This document shows positions 1 through 9,240 of a stretch of DNA of 64,000 bases, in pieces. The notes under the pieces were generated by a model, which saw nothing but the letters and a program-made list of their open reading frames with translations, did no database searches and was not told the DNA's origin. Source of the DNA: Hymenobacter psychrotolerans DSM 18569 (lineage in GTDB: Bacteria; Bacteroidota; Bacteroidia; Cytophagales; Hymenobacteraceae); contig NZ_FRAS01000010.1 of NCBI RefSeq assembly GCF_900142395.1, positions 62,001 to 126,000 of the forward strand. The letters are read 5' to 3'. How positions within the stretch are numbered: the stretch's first letter is position 1; every line of letters begins with the position of its first letter. A program made the translations under genes and the position numbers.

Positions 1-1856
1 GCACGCTGACCGGCGCCGTAAGCGTGGCCGGCGCCCTGGTGGTGCAAGACGGTGGCTCGCTGAACACCAACTGCCAGCCGCTGACCGGCGCGGGCTCCTT
101 TACCCTGCAGGACGGGGCCACGCTCAGAATCTGCTCGGCGGCCGGCATTACCAGCTCGGGCGCTACCGGCGCGGTGCAGCTGGCGGGCACGCGTAGCTTT
201 TCGGCCGACGCCAACTACGTGTACAACGGCACGGCGGTGCAGGTGACTGGCAACGGCCTGCCCGCGCAGGTGCGCAACCTGACCTCGACCAACAACAACA
301 ACCTGACTCTCTCGCAGGCGGTGGCCATCCGGCAGGTACTGACGCTGAATGCGGGCAACCTGGTTCTCAGTAGCCGCACTCTGACGCTGCTTTCCGATGC
401 TTCGGGCACGGCCCTGATTGCCAACCTGGGCGCTGGCTTCGTCTCGGGCACGACGGTGACGGTGCAGCGCTACATCGACCCCACGCTGAACCCCGGCCTG
501 GGCTACCGCCACCTCTCGTCTCCGGTGGCCAATACCACGGCGGCCAGCTTCGGCTCGGGCGGCACCACGCTGGTGGTCAACCCCGCCTACAACACCTCGG
601 CCACGCCCAACCAGGTGACGCCGTTTCCCACCATCTTTGCCTACGACCAGGCGCGGCTGGCCTCCTCGCCGGCCACTACGCTGTCGGCTTTCGATAAGGG
701 CTGGGTTTCGCCCGGCTCCCTGTCCGAAGCGGCCCAACTGGCCACCCATGGCTTCACGGTGCAGCTGCCGGGCGCCCAGACGCTGAGCTTCACCGGTCAG
801 GTAGGCAACAGCAGCGGCTCCATTTCGCTGAGCCGGGCCAGCGGCGCCACGGCCGCCGACGCGGGCTGGAACCTCATCGGCAACCCCTATCCTTCGCCCC
901 TGGATTTTAGCACCATCACGGCCGGACAACGCGTCAATATGGACGCGGCTTTCTACACCTACGAAAGCACGGCGCAGTACGTGGGGCAGTACCGGAGCTA
1001 CATCAATGGGGTGGGCAACCCGCTTATCGGCACGGCGCAGGCCTTTTTCGTGCGGGTGAGCAGCGGCCAGACCAGCGGCTCGCTCATGCTCAACAACCCG
1101 AACCGCGTGACCAGCTACAGCCAGCAGGCGCCCGTGCGCCGCGGCACCGACCTGCGCCCCCTGGTGCGCCTGACGGTGCAGGGCAGCGGCAGCTCGTTGC
1201 TCGATGAAACCTATGTGTATTTCCAGGCCGGCGCCACGGCCGGCATTGATGCCGAATACGATGCCCTGAAACTGCCCAACTCCCACGGGCTGAACCTGGC
1301 CACCGTGGCCGCCGGCACGGGCCTCGCCATCAACGGCCTGCCCCAGCTGACGGCTGCCTGCGTGGTGCCCCTCACGCTGTATGTGCCGCAGGCCGGCAGC
1401 TACACCCTCACCGCCGCTGACCTGCTGAACCTGACCGGCGCCCAAGTGTACCTCCACGACGCCCAGACCAACCAGACCATCGATCTGCAGCAGACGGGCC
1501 GCTACACGTTCAGCACCGGCACGGCCACCAGCCTGCCCGGCCGCTTCGAGCTGCGCTTTGGCCCCGCCGGCCCCCTGGCTACCCAGCCGGGCCTGACGGC
1601 CGCCGGTATCGGGCTCTACCCGAACCCGGCCCACGAGAACTTCACGGTGCAGCTGCCGGCCGTCAGTGGCGTGAGCCGGGTGCAACTGGGCCTCTACAAC
1701 AGCCTCGGCCAGCAGGTGCGCGAGCTGACGCAGCCGCTGGGCAGCACCGGCCTGCAGGCCCAGCTGTCGGTGGCCGACCTGGCGCCCGGCGTGTACGTGC
1801 TGCGCGTGCAGGCCGGCACGGCCACGCTCACCAAACGCGTGGTGGTGGCCCGCTAG
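1..1856 (+). CDS. T9SS type A sorting domain-containing secreted protein (5' partial)
   Basis: The reading frame is open from the left edge (first full codon at base 3) to a TAG at 1854-1856, so the start and signal peptide lie outside the window. The visible part is Ser/Thr/Gly/Asn-rich with repeated beta-strand-like segments, typical of a large Bacteroidota surface or secreted protein. The last ~80 residues form a type A sorting domain: a YPNPA motif, then LGLYNSLGQQVREL, LAPGVYVLRV and a basic KRVVVAR end. This domain directs outer-membrane export through the type IX secretion system and is normally cleaved or anchored. No catalytic domain is recognisable in the visible part, so its surface role is unknown. 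A strong terminator follows. Confidence 0.9.
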   Translation, partial: TLTGAVSVAGALVVQDGGSLNTNCQPLTGAGSFTLQDGATLRICSAAGITSSGATGAVQLAGTRSFSADANYVYNGTAVQVTGNGLPAQVRNLTSTNNNNLTLSQAVAIRQVLTLNAGNLVLSSRTLTLLSDASGTALIANLGAGFVSGTTVTVQRYIDPTLNPGLGYRHLSSPVANTTAASFGSGGTTLVVNPAYNTSATPNQVTPFPTIFAYDQARLASSPATTLSAFDKGWVSPGSLSEAAQLATHGFTVQLPGAQTLSFTGQVGNSSGSISLSRASGATAADAGWNLIGNPYPSPLDFSTITAGQRVNMDAAFYTYESTAQYVGQYRSYINGVGNPLIGTAQAFFVRVSSGQTSGSLMLNNPNRVTSYSQQAPVRRGTDLRPLVRLTVQGSGSSLLDETYVYFQAGATAGIDAEYDALKLPNSHGLNLATVAAGTGLAINGLPQLTAACVVPLTLYVPQAGSYTLTAADLLNLTGAQVYLHDAQTNQTIDLQQTGRYTFSTGTATSLPGRFELRFGPAGPLATQPGLTAAGIGLYPNPAHENFTVQLPAVSGVSRVQLGLYNSLGQQVRELTQPLGSTGLQAQLSVADLAPGVYVLRVQAGTATLTKRVVVAR

Positions 1857-1881
1857 CTCTGCGCTCCTTTGTTTTTGCACG

Positions 1882-1925
1882 CGTTGCCGCGTCGCCCGGG
1901 TGGGGTGGCGCGGCAACGTTTTTTT
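1882..1925 (+). terminator. Rho-independent terminator after the T9SS gene
   Basis: CGTTGCCGCG pairs with CGCGGCAACG across a GC-rich loop, followed by eight Ts at 1919-1925 and just before. It starts 26 bases after the stop codon. The segment after it (about 1975-2030) has three copies of a CGGTCGGAC-like word, not assigned a function. Confidence 0.85.
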
Positions 1926-2032
1926 CGGCCCGAAGCGGAGGGGCAGGGGGGAATGGCCCGCTGGGGCCCGTATGCCGACCGGTCGGACCGTCTGCGGCGG
2001 TCGGACCGGGGGTGGAGCGGTCGGACGGGGCG

Positions 2033-2536
2033 CTAGGCGCGCAGCCAGCGCTCCATGCGCGGGAAGCCGGCCGTGGTGGTCAGCCCCATCCAGACCAGCA
2101 GCGGCAGCCCGATGTACTGGCCACCCTCGAAGCTGCTGATCAGCCACTCGCTCTGGCCCTTGTAGCCGTCGGGGTGAAAGACCACGGCCGGCGGCAGCGC
2201 CAGCGCCCGTGCGGCGGCGTAGCTCCAGGCCAGCACCGCCAGCTCTTCGCCCTCCTTCTCGGGGTGGTTTTGCGTGATGTTGCCGCCCACGGTAGGCCGC
2301 TCGGCGGCGGGCGTCACGGCCAGGTGGCCGGCCTCGTGCAGAATGTCGCCGGGGTAGAGCAGGCGCGTGCGGTCCAGCACCAGCGCGCCGCGCTCCAGCA
2401 GCAGCCCCGGCAGAAACGTGGGTTGCCGGAGCGGAGCCTCGCGCACTTCCAGCCCGATTTCGCGCACGAACGCCAGCAGCGGATCAATCTGCGCGGCGGG
2501 CGCGGCATTGGGTTTTGAAGAAAACAGGCGGAACAT
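2033..2536 (-). CDS. hypothetical protein with HExxH zinc-binding-like motif
   Basis: A 167-residue soluble protein without signal peptide. It carries H67-E-A-G-H71 in the context DILHEAGHLAV, which matches the HExxH zinc-binding helix of zincin metallopeptidases. A conserved-looking acidic/aromatic segment follows (EKEGEELAVLAWSYAAA), where a third metal ligand could lie. Length is short for a peptidase and no family is recognised with certainty, so it may be a minimal metalloprotein or an IrrE/ImmA-like fold. It is transcribed convergently with the T9SS gene upstream and divergently from the catalase. The ATG at 2536 is the only good start. Confidence 0.7.
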   Translation of the reverse strand: MFRLFSSKPNAAPAAQIDPLLAFVREIGLEVREAPLRQPTFLPGLLLERGALVLDRTRLLYPGDILHEAGHLAVTPAAERPTVGGNITQNHPEKEGEELAVLAWSYAAARALALPPAVVFHPDGYKGQSEWLISSFEGGQYIGLPLLVWMGLTTTAGFPRMERWLRA

Positions 2537-2988
2537 GGGCAGGAAGGGGCAGAGCCAAGGCGTAAACGAAGCTCTAAAATACTGGCCGTTGAGCTAATCC
2601 GTTGAGAAACCACTCTTTCTAAGCGCAGAAAGCCCCACCGTGGGCCTGTTTTTGGGCAGGCTGGCGGCAGGGCCCGCCTGAGATACGCCCGTTACTCACC
2701 CTAGCCTGTTTTGCTGGTCTTCGGCTGACGTTTGCTGCTAAGTGTGCGGGCCTGACACTACCAGCGGAACTCCGAAAACCAATTCGCCTTGTATCTCGTC
2801 GTCTCTGTAACGAGCTAGTAATAAGCATATTAACTACGTACATCGATTACTGTCTGATAGAGGCTGCACAGCTAGAAAGACGGAAAATCAGCTGCCGGCG
2901 CCCGGCTTGCGTACCAACTGCCGTGCAGTTGCCGGTTCAGGTTATACCAGCTCGGCGGTGCGCTATACCATCCTTTCCTCTCTTTCCC
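2537..2988. other. intergenic region between divergent genes (catalase / HExxH protein)
   Basis: This 452-base stretch is visibly less GC-rich than its neighbours, mainly at 2690-2880, and holds the two divergent promoters. No gene and no clear TAnnTTTG element with a matched -33 partner was identified. A short in-frame extension of the catalase frame to 2923 exists but is not catalase-like. Confidence 0.5.
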
Positions 2989-5133
2989 ATGAGTAAATCA
3001 ACCCACGAATCCTCCGACGCCAAGTCGCGGGACCTGGAGCAAAACCGTGAATACGGCGCGGGCGAGTTCCTGACCTCCAACCAGGGGGTGCGCATCAACG
3101 ACGACCAGAACTCCGAAAAAGCCGGCGAGCGTGGCCCGACCCTGCTGGAAGACTTTCTGCTGCGCGAAAAAATCACCCACTTCGACCACGAACGGATTCC
3201 CGAGCGGGTGGTGCACGCCCGCGGCGTGGCGGCCCACGGCTACTTCGAGGCCTACGACAATGCCAGCCAGTACTCAAAAGCTCACTTCCTGCAGCCGGGC
3301 GTGCGCACGCCCATTTTTACCCGCTTCAGCACCGTGGCCGGCTCGCGCGGCTCCACGGATCTGGCCCGCGACGTGCGCGGCTTTGCCGTGAAGTTTTATA
3401 CTCAGGAGGGCGTCTACGATTTTGTGGGCAACAACATCCCGGTGTTCTTCATCCAGGATGCCATCAAGTTTCCGGATCTGGTTCACGCCGTGAAACCCGA
3501 GCCCCACAACGAAATTCCGCAGGCGGCCTCGGCCCACAATACCTTCTGGGACTTTATTTCCGTGAATCCCGAGGCCATGCACATGGTGCTCTGGACGATG
3601 TCGGACCGGGCCATTCCGCGCAGTCTGCGCACCATGGAAGGCTTCAACATTCACACCTGGCGCCTGATTGACGCCGCGGGCACCTCCCGGTTCGTCAAGT
3701 TTCACTGGAAGCCCAAGCAGGGCATCCAGTCCGTGATGTGGGACGAGGCCCTGCAGATTTCGGGCAAGGACCCCGACTTCCACCGCCGGGACCTGTGGGA
3801 CAACATCGAGCAGGGCAACTTCCCCGAGTGGGAGCTGGGCGTGCAGGTGGTAGAGGAAGCCGACGAGCACAAGTTCGACTTCGACCTGCTGGACCCCACC
3901 AAAATCATTCCCGAGGAGCTGGTGCCCGTGACCATCATTGGCAAGATGGTGCTGGACCGCAACCCCGATAACTACTTCGCCGAAACCGAGCAGGTGGCCT
4001 TCCACCCCGGCCACGTGGTGCCCGGCATCGACTTCACCAACGACCCGCTGCTGCAGGGCCGCCTGTTCTCGTACACCGACACCCAGCTCACGCGCCTGGG
4101 CGGGCCGAATTTCCACGAAATTCCGATTAACCGCTCGGTAGCCCCCATCCACAACAACCAGCGCGACGGCCACATGCGCCAGCAGGTGAACGTGGGCAAA
4201 ACCAGCTACTCGCCCAACCTGCTCAACGACAACACGCCCAAGCAGGCCAAGGTGAGCGAGGGCGGCTTTGTGAGCCACCAGGAGCGGGTAGAAGGCCGCA
4301 AAGTACGGGCCCGCAGCAAGAGCTTCATCGACCACTACTCGCAGGCCCGCCTGTTCTGGAACAGCCAGGCCGACTGGGAAAAGGCTCACATCGTGAAGGC
4401 CCTGCGCTTTGAGCTGGGCAAAGTGGAGGAGGAATCGGTGCGCCAGCGGATGCTGATTCACCTGAGCCTCGTGGCCGACGAGCTGGCCCAGCGCGTAGCC
4501 AAAGGCCTGGGCCTGGAAGTTCCATCAGCCGAAGGTGTGCAGCTCAACTACATTGTGGGCGCTGATGCCGACGTGGCCGCCCACCAGTCCAAGCCCGCCA
4601 CCGGCAAGGAAGGAAAGTCGGCCGCGCTCAGCATTGAGTTCAGCCCGGTGAATAAGCAGAAGGATATCAAAACCAAGCAGGTAGCCATTCTGGCCGCCGA
4701 TGGCGCCGACGCCGCCAGCATTGCGGCCCTGAAAAAAGCCCTCGAAGCCGGCGGCGCTACGGCCAAGCTGGTCGCCCCGCACCTGGGCATGCTGAAAGTG
4801 AGCGGCGGCGAGGCCCTGCGCATTGATTTCAGCCTGCAAACCACCGCGTCGGTGCTCTTTGACGGGGTATATGTGGCCGGCGGCGAGCAGAGCGTGCAAA
4901 CCCTGCGGCAGCAGCCCGATGCCGTACACTTTATCAACGAAGCCTACCGCCACTGCAAGCCCGTGGGCGCCGCGGCCCCGGGCGAAACGCTGCTGAAAGC
5001 AGCCGCCTACGCGGGGGCTGAGGCGCTGCCCGGCGGCCCCGGGGTGAGCGTCGGAAAGCCGAAGCAGTTCATCCAGGACCTGACCACCGGCCGCTTCTGG
5101 GAGCGGGAGCTCACATCGGAGCCGAAGGTGTAG
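2989..5133 (+). CDS. katE: large-subunit monofunctional catalase (HPII type)
   Basis: A 714-residue haem catalase that disproportionates hydrogen peroxide to water and oxygen in the cytoplasm. The core holds the distal His76 (in RVVHARG), the [15 protein letters not shown] segment, the distal Asn region [12 protein letters not shown], and the proximal haem tyrosine motif [14 protein letters not shown] near residue 363. The extra C-terminal ~150 residues form the flavodoxin/DJ-1-like domain ([12 protein letters not shown] onward) that separates large (HPII) from small catalases. I chose ATG 2989 because [15 protein letters not shown] matches the usual hydrophilic N-terminus; an earlier in-frame ATG at 2923 adds non-homologous residues. 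Monocistronic, with a terminator 15 bases after the stop. Confidence 0.95.
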   Translation: MSKSTHESSDAKSRDLEQNREYGAGEFLTSNQGVRINDDQNSEKAGERGPTLLEDFLLREKITHFDHERIPERVVHARGVAAHGYFEAYDNASQYSKAHFLQPGVRTPIFTRFSTVAGSRGSTDLARDVRGFAVKFYTQEGVYDFVGNNIPVFFIQDAIKFPDLVHAVKPEPHNEIPQAASAHNTFWDFISVNPEAMHMVLWTMSDRAIPRSLRTMEGFNIHTWRLIDAAGTSRFVKFHWKPKQGIQSVMWDEALQISGKDPDFHRRDLWDNIEQGNFPEWELGVQVVEEADEHKFDFDLLDPTKIIPEELVPVTIIGKMVLDRNPDNYFAETEQVAFHPGHVVPGIDFTNDPLLQGRLFSYTDTQLTRLGGPNFHEIPINRSVAPIHNNQRDGHMRQQVNVGKTSYSPNLLNDNTPKQAKVSEGGFVSHQERVEGRKVRARSKSFIDHYSQARLFWNSQADWEKAHIVKALRFELGKVEEESVRQRMLIHLSLVADELAQRVAKGLGLEVPSAEGVQLNYIVGADADVAAHQSKPATGKEGKSAALSIEFSPVNKQKDIKTKQVAILAADGADAASIAALKKALEAGGATAKLVAPHLGMLKVSGGEALRIDFSLQTTASVLFDGVYVAGGEQSVQTLRQQPDAVHFINEAYRHCKPVGAAAPGETLLKAAAYAGAEALPGGPGVSVGKPKQFIQDLTTGRFWERELTSEPKV

Positions 5134-5147
5134 CCGCCTCCAGACCC

Positions 5148-5189
5148 ACAGAAAAGCCCCGCGCACTGCCGTGCGCGGGGCTTTTCTGT
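5148..5189. terminator. bidirectional terminator between katE and the histidine kinase gene
   Basis: A perfect 19-bp stem (ACAGAAAAGCCCCGCGCAC with its complement) around a 4-base loop TGCC. A/T tracts flank both sides, so it can end transcription of katE (+) and the convergent kinase gene (-). Confidence 0.9.
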
Positions 5190-5210
5190 ATCCGGCAGCC
5201 CGGGTCCCGT

Positions 5211-6587
5211 CTACGCGGGAAACAGGAGCGTGAACGTGGTGCCCTGGCCCAAGGTACTCGCTACCGTCAGCTCAATATCCAGCAGGGTGCAGGCCTTGGC
5301 GACGATGCTCAGGCCCAGTCCGGTGCCGCCGATGTGCTTGTGCTGCAGGGCATCCGAGCGGTACAGCGGATCGAAGATGTGGGCCTGCTCCTCCGGCCGG
5401 ATGCCGATGCCCTGATCGGTCACGGTGCAGCGCAGCCGGCCAGCCACGGAAGTCAGGGCCACGGTGACCGTGGAGCCGGCGGGCGAATACTTGACGGCGT
5501 TGGAGAGCAGGTTATCCAGAATCAGATCCACCAGGTGAGGGTCGGCCACCACTGCGTGCGCTTCCCCATCTTCCACGTCCACGCGGATGCGCTTGGCCTC
5601 CAGGTCGGCCCGGTGGCGGTAGAGCACGTCGTGCACCGAGCTGAGCACTGACAATTCCTGCCGGTTCAGGCCCTTGGCGTGGTTCTCGAAGCGGGCCATG
5701 AGCAGCAGCTGGTCCACCAGGTGAGTGAGGCGGTCAATCTCACGGATGCCGAGCTGAATGCTGGCCACGTACTCCTCGGGGGTGCGGGGCTTGCGCACCA
5801 GCACTTCCAGCGTACCCTTGAGCACGGCCAGCGGGGTGCGCAGCTCGTGCGAGGCATCGGCCGTGAATTGCTTTTCGCGCTCCACGGCCTGCTCTACGCG
5901 GCCCAGCAGGCCGTTGATGGCCGTGGCCAGCGTGTGCAGCTCGTCGGGGCGGGGGGGCAGGGCAATGCGCTCGGTCAGGTTGTCGCGGGTGATACGGTCA
6001 GTGGTGCCCGTGATGTGCACGATGGGCGCGATGCTGCGCCCGGCCAGCCACTGGGCCGTGCCGTAGAGGGCCAGCAGCACCACCGGAAACGAGAGCAGCA
6101 GCACCGAGCCGAGGCTGTCGAGCACGTGCCTAGCCGATTCGGTGGGCACGGCCACCAGCAGGTAGCCCCGCCCGCGGCCCTGCTGCACAATGGGCTCCTG
6201 CAGCTGCCGGATGGCGCGGCCGCGCAGCGAAGCGTCCACCATGCGGCGGCCATCGGCCAGGTGGAAGAGCAGCTGGTTCGCCTTCAGGTTGGGCGAGCGG
6301 TCCATGAGCCGGCCCCGCGCATCGTTGATCTGCACGAACACCGGCGCCACATCCACCTGCTGGTGCTCCTGCTCTTCCCATTCCCCCTTGTGGGCAAAGC
6401 GCAGCGAGTCGCCGTCGAAGAACAGCTCGTTGAGGTGCTTGGCCGCCTGCAGGCGCAGGCCCCCGTCCAGGTCGGCGTATACCTGCTGGCGCACTACCCC
6501 GAATACGACCAGGTAAGCGGCGGCTACCAGGGCGGCCGTGGCCAGCACATAGTGCAGGGCGATGCGGTTTTTAAAGGTCAGGGCCAT
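5211..6587 (-). CDS. HAMP-domain sensor histidine kinase
   Basis: A 458-residue membrane kinase. Membrane segments lie near residues 8-33 and 161-183 around a ~125-residue periplasmic sensor region; a HAMP domain follows (to ~235). The HisKA helix has His247 in SHELRTPLAVLKG. The ATPase domain shows NLLSNAVKYSP (N box, Asn363), DQGIGI and GGTGLGLSIV (G boxes), so it looks catalytically complete. Its ATG begins one base after the stop of the response regulator gene, so the two are co-transcribed and probably translationally coupled. The short periplasmic loop resembles metal or envelope-stress sensors of the CusS/QseC group, but the signal cannot be read from sequence. Confidence 0.93.
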   Translation of the reverse strand: MALTFKNRIALHYVLATAALVAAAYLVVFGVVRQQVYADLDGGLRLQAAKHLNELFFDGDSLRFAHKGEWEEQEHQQVDVAPVFVQINDARGRLMDRSPNLKANQLLFHLADGRRMVDASLRGRAIRQLQEPIVQQGRGRGYLLVAVPTESARHVLDSLGSVLLLSFPVVLLALYGTAQWLAGRSIAPIVHITGTTDRITRDNLTERIALPPRPDELHTLATAINGLLGRVEQAVEREKQFTADASHELRTPLAVLKGTLEVLVRKPRTPEEYVASIQLGIREIDRLTHLVDQLLLMARFENHAKGLNRQELSVLSSVHDVLYRHRADLEAKRIRVDVEDGEAHAVVADPHLVDLILDNLLSNAVKYSPAGSTVTVALTSVAGRLRCTVTDQGIGIRPEEQAHIFDPLYRSDALQHKHIGGTGLGLSIVAKACTLLDIELTVASTLGQGTTFTLLFPA

Positions 6588-6588
6588 A

Positions 6589-7254
6589 TCAGTCGCGGGC
6601 CACGTAGCCGACGCCGCGGATGGTGTGCAGGCATTCGTCCTCCTTGCTCAGACGCAGCTTTTTGCGCAGCGCGTTCATATACACATCAATAACGCCGGTG
6701 TTGTACTCGAAGTGAATGTCCCAGACCTGCTCAATGATGCTCTGGCGGCGGCAGACCGTGCCCTTGTGGCGCAGCAGGTACTCCAGCAGGGCAAATTCCT
6801 TCTGGGTCAGACTCACTTCCTCCTCTCCCCGGAACACCTGGTGCGTGGCTACATCCAGCCGGATGGGCCCTACCGTGAACTGCTCCGTCGACGCGGGCCG
6901 GGGCCGCAGCTGCACCCGGATGCGCTCCAGCAGCTCCTCGAAGTGGAAAGGCTTCTTGATGTAGTCGTTGGCCCCGGCCTGCAGCCCGGCAATGGTATCC
7001 TGCACCGTGTCCTTGGCCGTGAGGAAAATGAGAGGCGTGGCGTGGCCGCCCGCCCGCAGCTGCCGGCACACCTCCAGGCCCGTCAGGCCGGGCAGCATCC
7101 AGTCCACCAGCAGCAGGTCGTAAGAGCGGGCCAGCGCCTTCGCCAGGCCCGTCGGGCCCGTGTCGGCCACGTCCACGGCATAGCCCTCCTCCTCCAGGCC
7201 CTGGGTGAGGAAGCGGGCAATGCCTGGCTCGTCTTCGATCAGTAAAATACGCAT
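6589..7254 (-). CDS. OmpR/PhoB-family response regulator
   Basis: A 221-residue two-domain regulator. The receiver domain (1-120) has the acidic pocket E7/D8, phospho-acceptor Asp51 in LLLVDWMLPGLTGLE and the conserved Lys in FLTAKD. The C-terminal winged helix (125-220) has EVSLTQKEFALLEYLLRHKG and RGVGYVARD, typical of OmpR-type DNA binding. It is the promoter-proximal gene of a two-gene operon with the histidine kinase. The divergent intergenic region holds two CTTAAG-type direct repeats with an 11-bp period, the architecture bound by OmpR-family dimers, suggesting autoregulation and control of the divergent thioredoxin/ApbE operon. Confidence 0.95.
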   Translation of the reverse strand: MRILLIEDEPGIARFLTQGLEEEGYAVDVADTGPTGLAKALARSYDLLLVDWMLPGLTGLEVCRQLRAGGHATPLIFLTAKDTVQDTIAGLQAGANDYIKKPFHFEELLERIRVQLRPRPASTEQFTVGPIRLDVATHQVFRGEEEVSLTQKEFALLEYLLRHKGTVCRRQSIIEQVWDIHFEYNTGVIDVYMNALRKKLRLSKEDECLHTIRGVGYVARD

Positions 7255-7377
7255 ACCGGGGTCAGGCTAAAGAATGGACCACCGCAGGCGCAGGCCTCGC
7301 CCCCGGCGGAGTACCGCGTCCCAACCTAACGCTATTCCCTGGCCGAAGATGCTGCCCCGCGCTGCGTCCGCCGCATT

Positions 7378-7393
7378 TTAAGCAAATCTTAAG
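7378..7393 (-). promoter_or_regulatory. candidate response regulator box 1
   Basis: TTAAG at 7378-7382 and again at 7389-7393, exactly 11 bp apart. Read on the minus strand it is CTTAAG-N5-CTTAAA. This is the classic tandem half-site layout of OmpR-family regulators; PmrA boxes have almost the same sequence. It lies 124 bases upstream of the regulator's own start. Confidence 0.6.
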
Positions 7394-7583
7394 CGTGAAT
7401 CCGCCTTTTGCTTTGCTCCAGCCTCGTTATTCGCAGCGTTCAATTTTCTGACCGGCCCGGTGCTGCGCAGCCTGCTCCTGGTGGCTCAGCCGCCTGACAC
7501 GGCTCGTCCTTTGTACGGCTGGCCCACTACTCACCAGCACCCGGTCGGGGCTCATCGGCCAGCCATCGAGAAGGGCGCCAATT

Positions 7584-7600
7584 CTTAAGAGTTGCTTAAG
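7584..7600 (+). promoter_or_regulatory. candidate response regulator box 2
   Basis: CTTAAG at 7584-7589 and 7595-7600 with a 5-base spacer, a perfect 11-bp-period direct repeat. It sits 86 bases upstream of the thioredoxin start and repeats the same half-site as box 1, so both divergent operons probably answer to the adjacent two-component system. Confidence 0.65.
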
Positions 7601-7685
7601 AAGCCCCCGTCGCGGAACTGGTTGCGTAGGGTAGCACGGTTTATGGCTTTAACCGAATTTTAATTTCTCTCTTACCTCTCCTGCC

Positions 7686-8141
7686 ATGCGCTTCCTCTCG
7701 TTTTGCCTGCTGTTGCTCTTCTCGGCCATTGGCGTGCAGGCCCAGCCTTCACCCGTAACCTGGAACACGGACCTCACCCAAGCGCTGCAACAGGCCAAAG
7801 CCACGAACAAGCCGGTGCTGGCCGTGTTTTCGGGCTCCGACTGGTGCAAGCCCTGCATCATGCTCTCAAAGGAAGTGTTCGACCAGCCCGAGTTTCAGCA
7901 GTACGCCAAAGACAAGCTGGTGCTGGCCCGCTTTGATTTCCCGCGCAGCAAGAAAAATAAGCTGCCCGCTGCCCAGACCAAGCTAAACGAGCAAGCCGCC
8001 GCGCAGCTCAACAAGGAAGGCGCGTTTCCGCTGGTCGTGCTGCTTTCGCCCGAAGGCAGGGTGCTGGCCAAAACCGGCTACCGTCCTGGCGGCCCCGCCG
8101 CCTACGACGCGTATCTGACGCAGCTCTTAGCTAAGCACTAG
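7686..8141 (+). CDS. exported thioredoxin-fold protein
   Basis: A 151-residue protein with a cleavable signal peptide (residues 1-20, ending GVQAQ) and a thioredoxin fold. The redox motif is W53-C54-K-P-C57 in SGSDWCKPCIMLSKEVF, followed by the cis-Pro region EGAFPLVVLLSPEGRVL. It should act in the periplasm as a thiol-disulfide reductase or oxidase; the SDWCxxC context resembles DUF255/thioredoxin_7-like proteins. It is the first gene of a four-gene operon and its stop is 4 bases before the ApbE start. The neighbours suggest it keeps cysteines reduced in the flavinylation module. Its substrate is unknown. Confidence 0.88.
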   Translation: MRFLSFCLLLLFSAIGVQAQPSPVTWNTDLTQALQQAKATNKPVLAVFSGSDWCKPCIMLSKEVFDQPEFQQYAKDKLVLARFDFPRSKKNKLPAAQTKLNEQAAAQLNKEGAFPLVVLLSPEGRVLAKTGYRPGGPAAYDAYLTQLLAKH

Positions 8142-8145
8142 TCCC

Positions 8146-9240
8146 ATGCCTCGCCTTTTTCGTGCTGCCGTTGCTCTTGGTTGGGTGGCAGCCGGGGTGC
8201 TGAGTTTGGGGCTTTTTGCCCCGCTCACCGCGCAGGCTGGCCCTGGCCCAGGGGCGGTGCCCAAGCCGCGCAACTTCACCCGCTCGGCCCATTTGATGGG
8301 CTCCCACTTCACGTTCACGGCCGTGTCCAGTGATGATTCGCTGGCGTGGCGGGCCATTCGGGCGGGTATCCGGGAGGCGCAGCGCATCGACCGGCTGTGC
8401 TCGTACTGGGATTCCACCTCGCAGATCACGCAGGTAAACCGCGCCGCCGGGATACGGCCCGTGGTGGTCGACCAGGAAGTGTACGACCTGATTGCGCGTA
8501 CGCTCAAGCTCTCCAAACTCAGCAACGGGGCTTTCGACATCACCTTCGCCGGCGGCGAGAAGATTTATACGTTCGACCGTAAAGAGCACGCCGCCTTGCC
8601 CGCGCCGGAAGTGGTGAAGGCTTCCGTGGCGCGCATCAACTACCAGAAAGTGCTGCTCGACCCGGCCACGCATTCGGTGATGCTTCAGGACAAGGGCATG
8701 CGCATGAATCTGGCCGGTATTCTGCAAGGCTACGGCGTGCGGCGCGCCCAGGCCCTGATGCGGCAGATGGGCATTGCGGGCGGGCTCATCAACGGCTCCG
8801 GCGACGTCTCGTGCTGGGGCAGGCAGGCGGATGGCTCCGGCTGGCGCATTGCCATCGGCGACCCGGCCTATCCGCAGTCCGTGTCCTCGTGGCTGACGGT
8901 ATCGGACATGGCCGTGGTGACGGCCGGCAACTACGAGCAGTATTTCACGGTGCAGGGCCAGTACTACGGCCACATCATCAACCCGCACACAGGCTACCCG
9001 GCCACCGGGCTGCGCTCCGTCACCATTATCTGCCCCGACGTGGAGCTGGCCGACGGGCTGGATGAGGTGGTGTTCGTGCTGGGCCCCGAGGAAGGGCTGG
9101 CCTTCATCAACAAGCTGAAGGGCGTCGACTGCACGCTCATCACCAACGACGGCCGCACGCTCACCTCAAAAAACATGCAAATCAACTATTACTCCACGCC
9201 CGGCCAGCCGGCGGCGGCCACTTCTTCCCCGAAACCATGA
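8146..9240 (+). CDS. apbE: FAD:protein FMN transferase (ApbE family)
   Basis: A 364-residue exported enzyme that transfers FMN from FAD to a Thr/Ser of target proteins outside the cytoplasm. An N-terminal hydrophobic signal (about residues 1-31, ending TAQA) precedes the ApbE fold. Family motifs include MGSHFTFTAVS, DRLCSYWDSTSQITQVN, FDITFAGG, MNLAGILQGYGVRRAQALM, AGGLINGSGDVSCWG (NxGGD-like motif, here NGSGD), YFTVQGQYYGHIINPHTGYPA and the metal-binding end region DGLDEVVFVLGPEEG. Its stop overlaps the next start by 4 bases (ATGA). No protein in the operon shows the usual S/T-G-A-T-x-S/T flavinylation motif, so its target is not obvious. Confidence 0.93.
   Translation: MPRLFRAAVALGWVAAGVLSLGLFAPLTAQAGPGPGAVPKPRNFTRSAHLMGSHFTFTAVSSDDSLAWRAIRAGIREAQRIDRLCSYWDSTSQITQVNRAAGIRPVVVDQEVYDLIARTLKLSKLSNGAFDITFAGGEKIYTFDRKEHAALPAPEVVKASVARINYQKVLLDPATHSVMLQDKGMRMNLAGILQGYGVRRAQALMRQMGIAGGLINGSGDVSCWGRQADGSGWRIAIGDPAYPQSVSSWLTVSDMAVVTAGNYEQYFTVQGQYYGHIINPHTGYPATGLRSVTIICPDVELADGLDEVVFVLGPEEGLAFINKLKGVDCTLITNDGRTLTSKNMQINYYSTPGQPAAATSSPKP

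Larger units (their letters stand above)
7255..7685. other. divergent regulatory intergenic region
   Basis: This 431-base gap separates the response regulator gene (-) from the thioredoxin/ApbE operon (+). No gene was seen in it. It holds two direct-repeat boxes at 7378-7393 and 7584-7600. A convincing -33/-7 promoter pair was not found by eye. Confidence 0.6.

Noticed and set aside
3274-4461. A long open frame on the minus strand opposite katE
   Set aside because: It is a mirror of the high-GC catalase gene: Val/His/Leu/Gly-rich, no domain, and the plus-strand frame is a full catalase.
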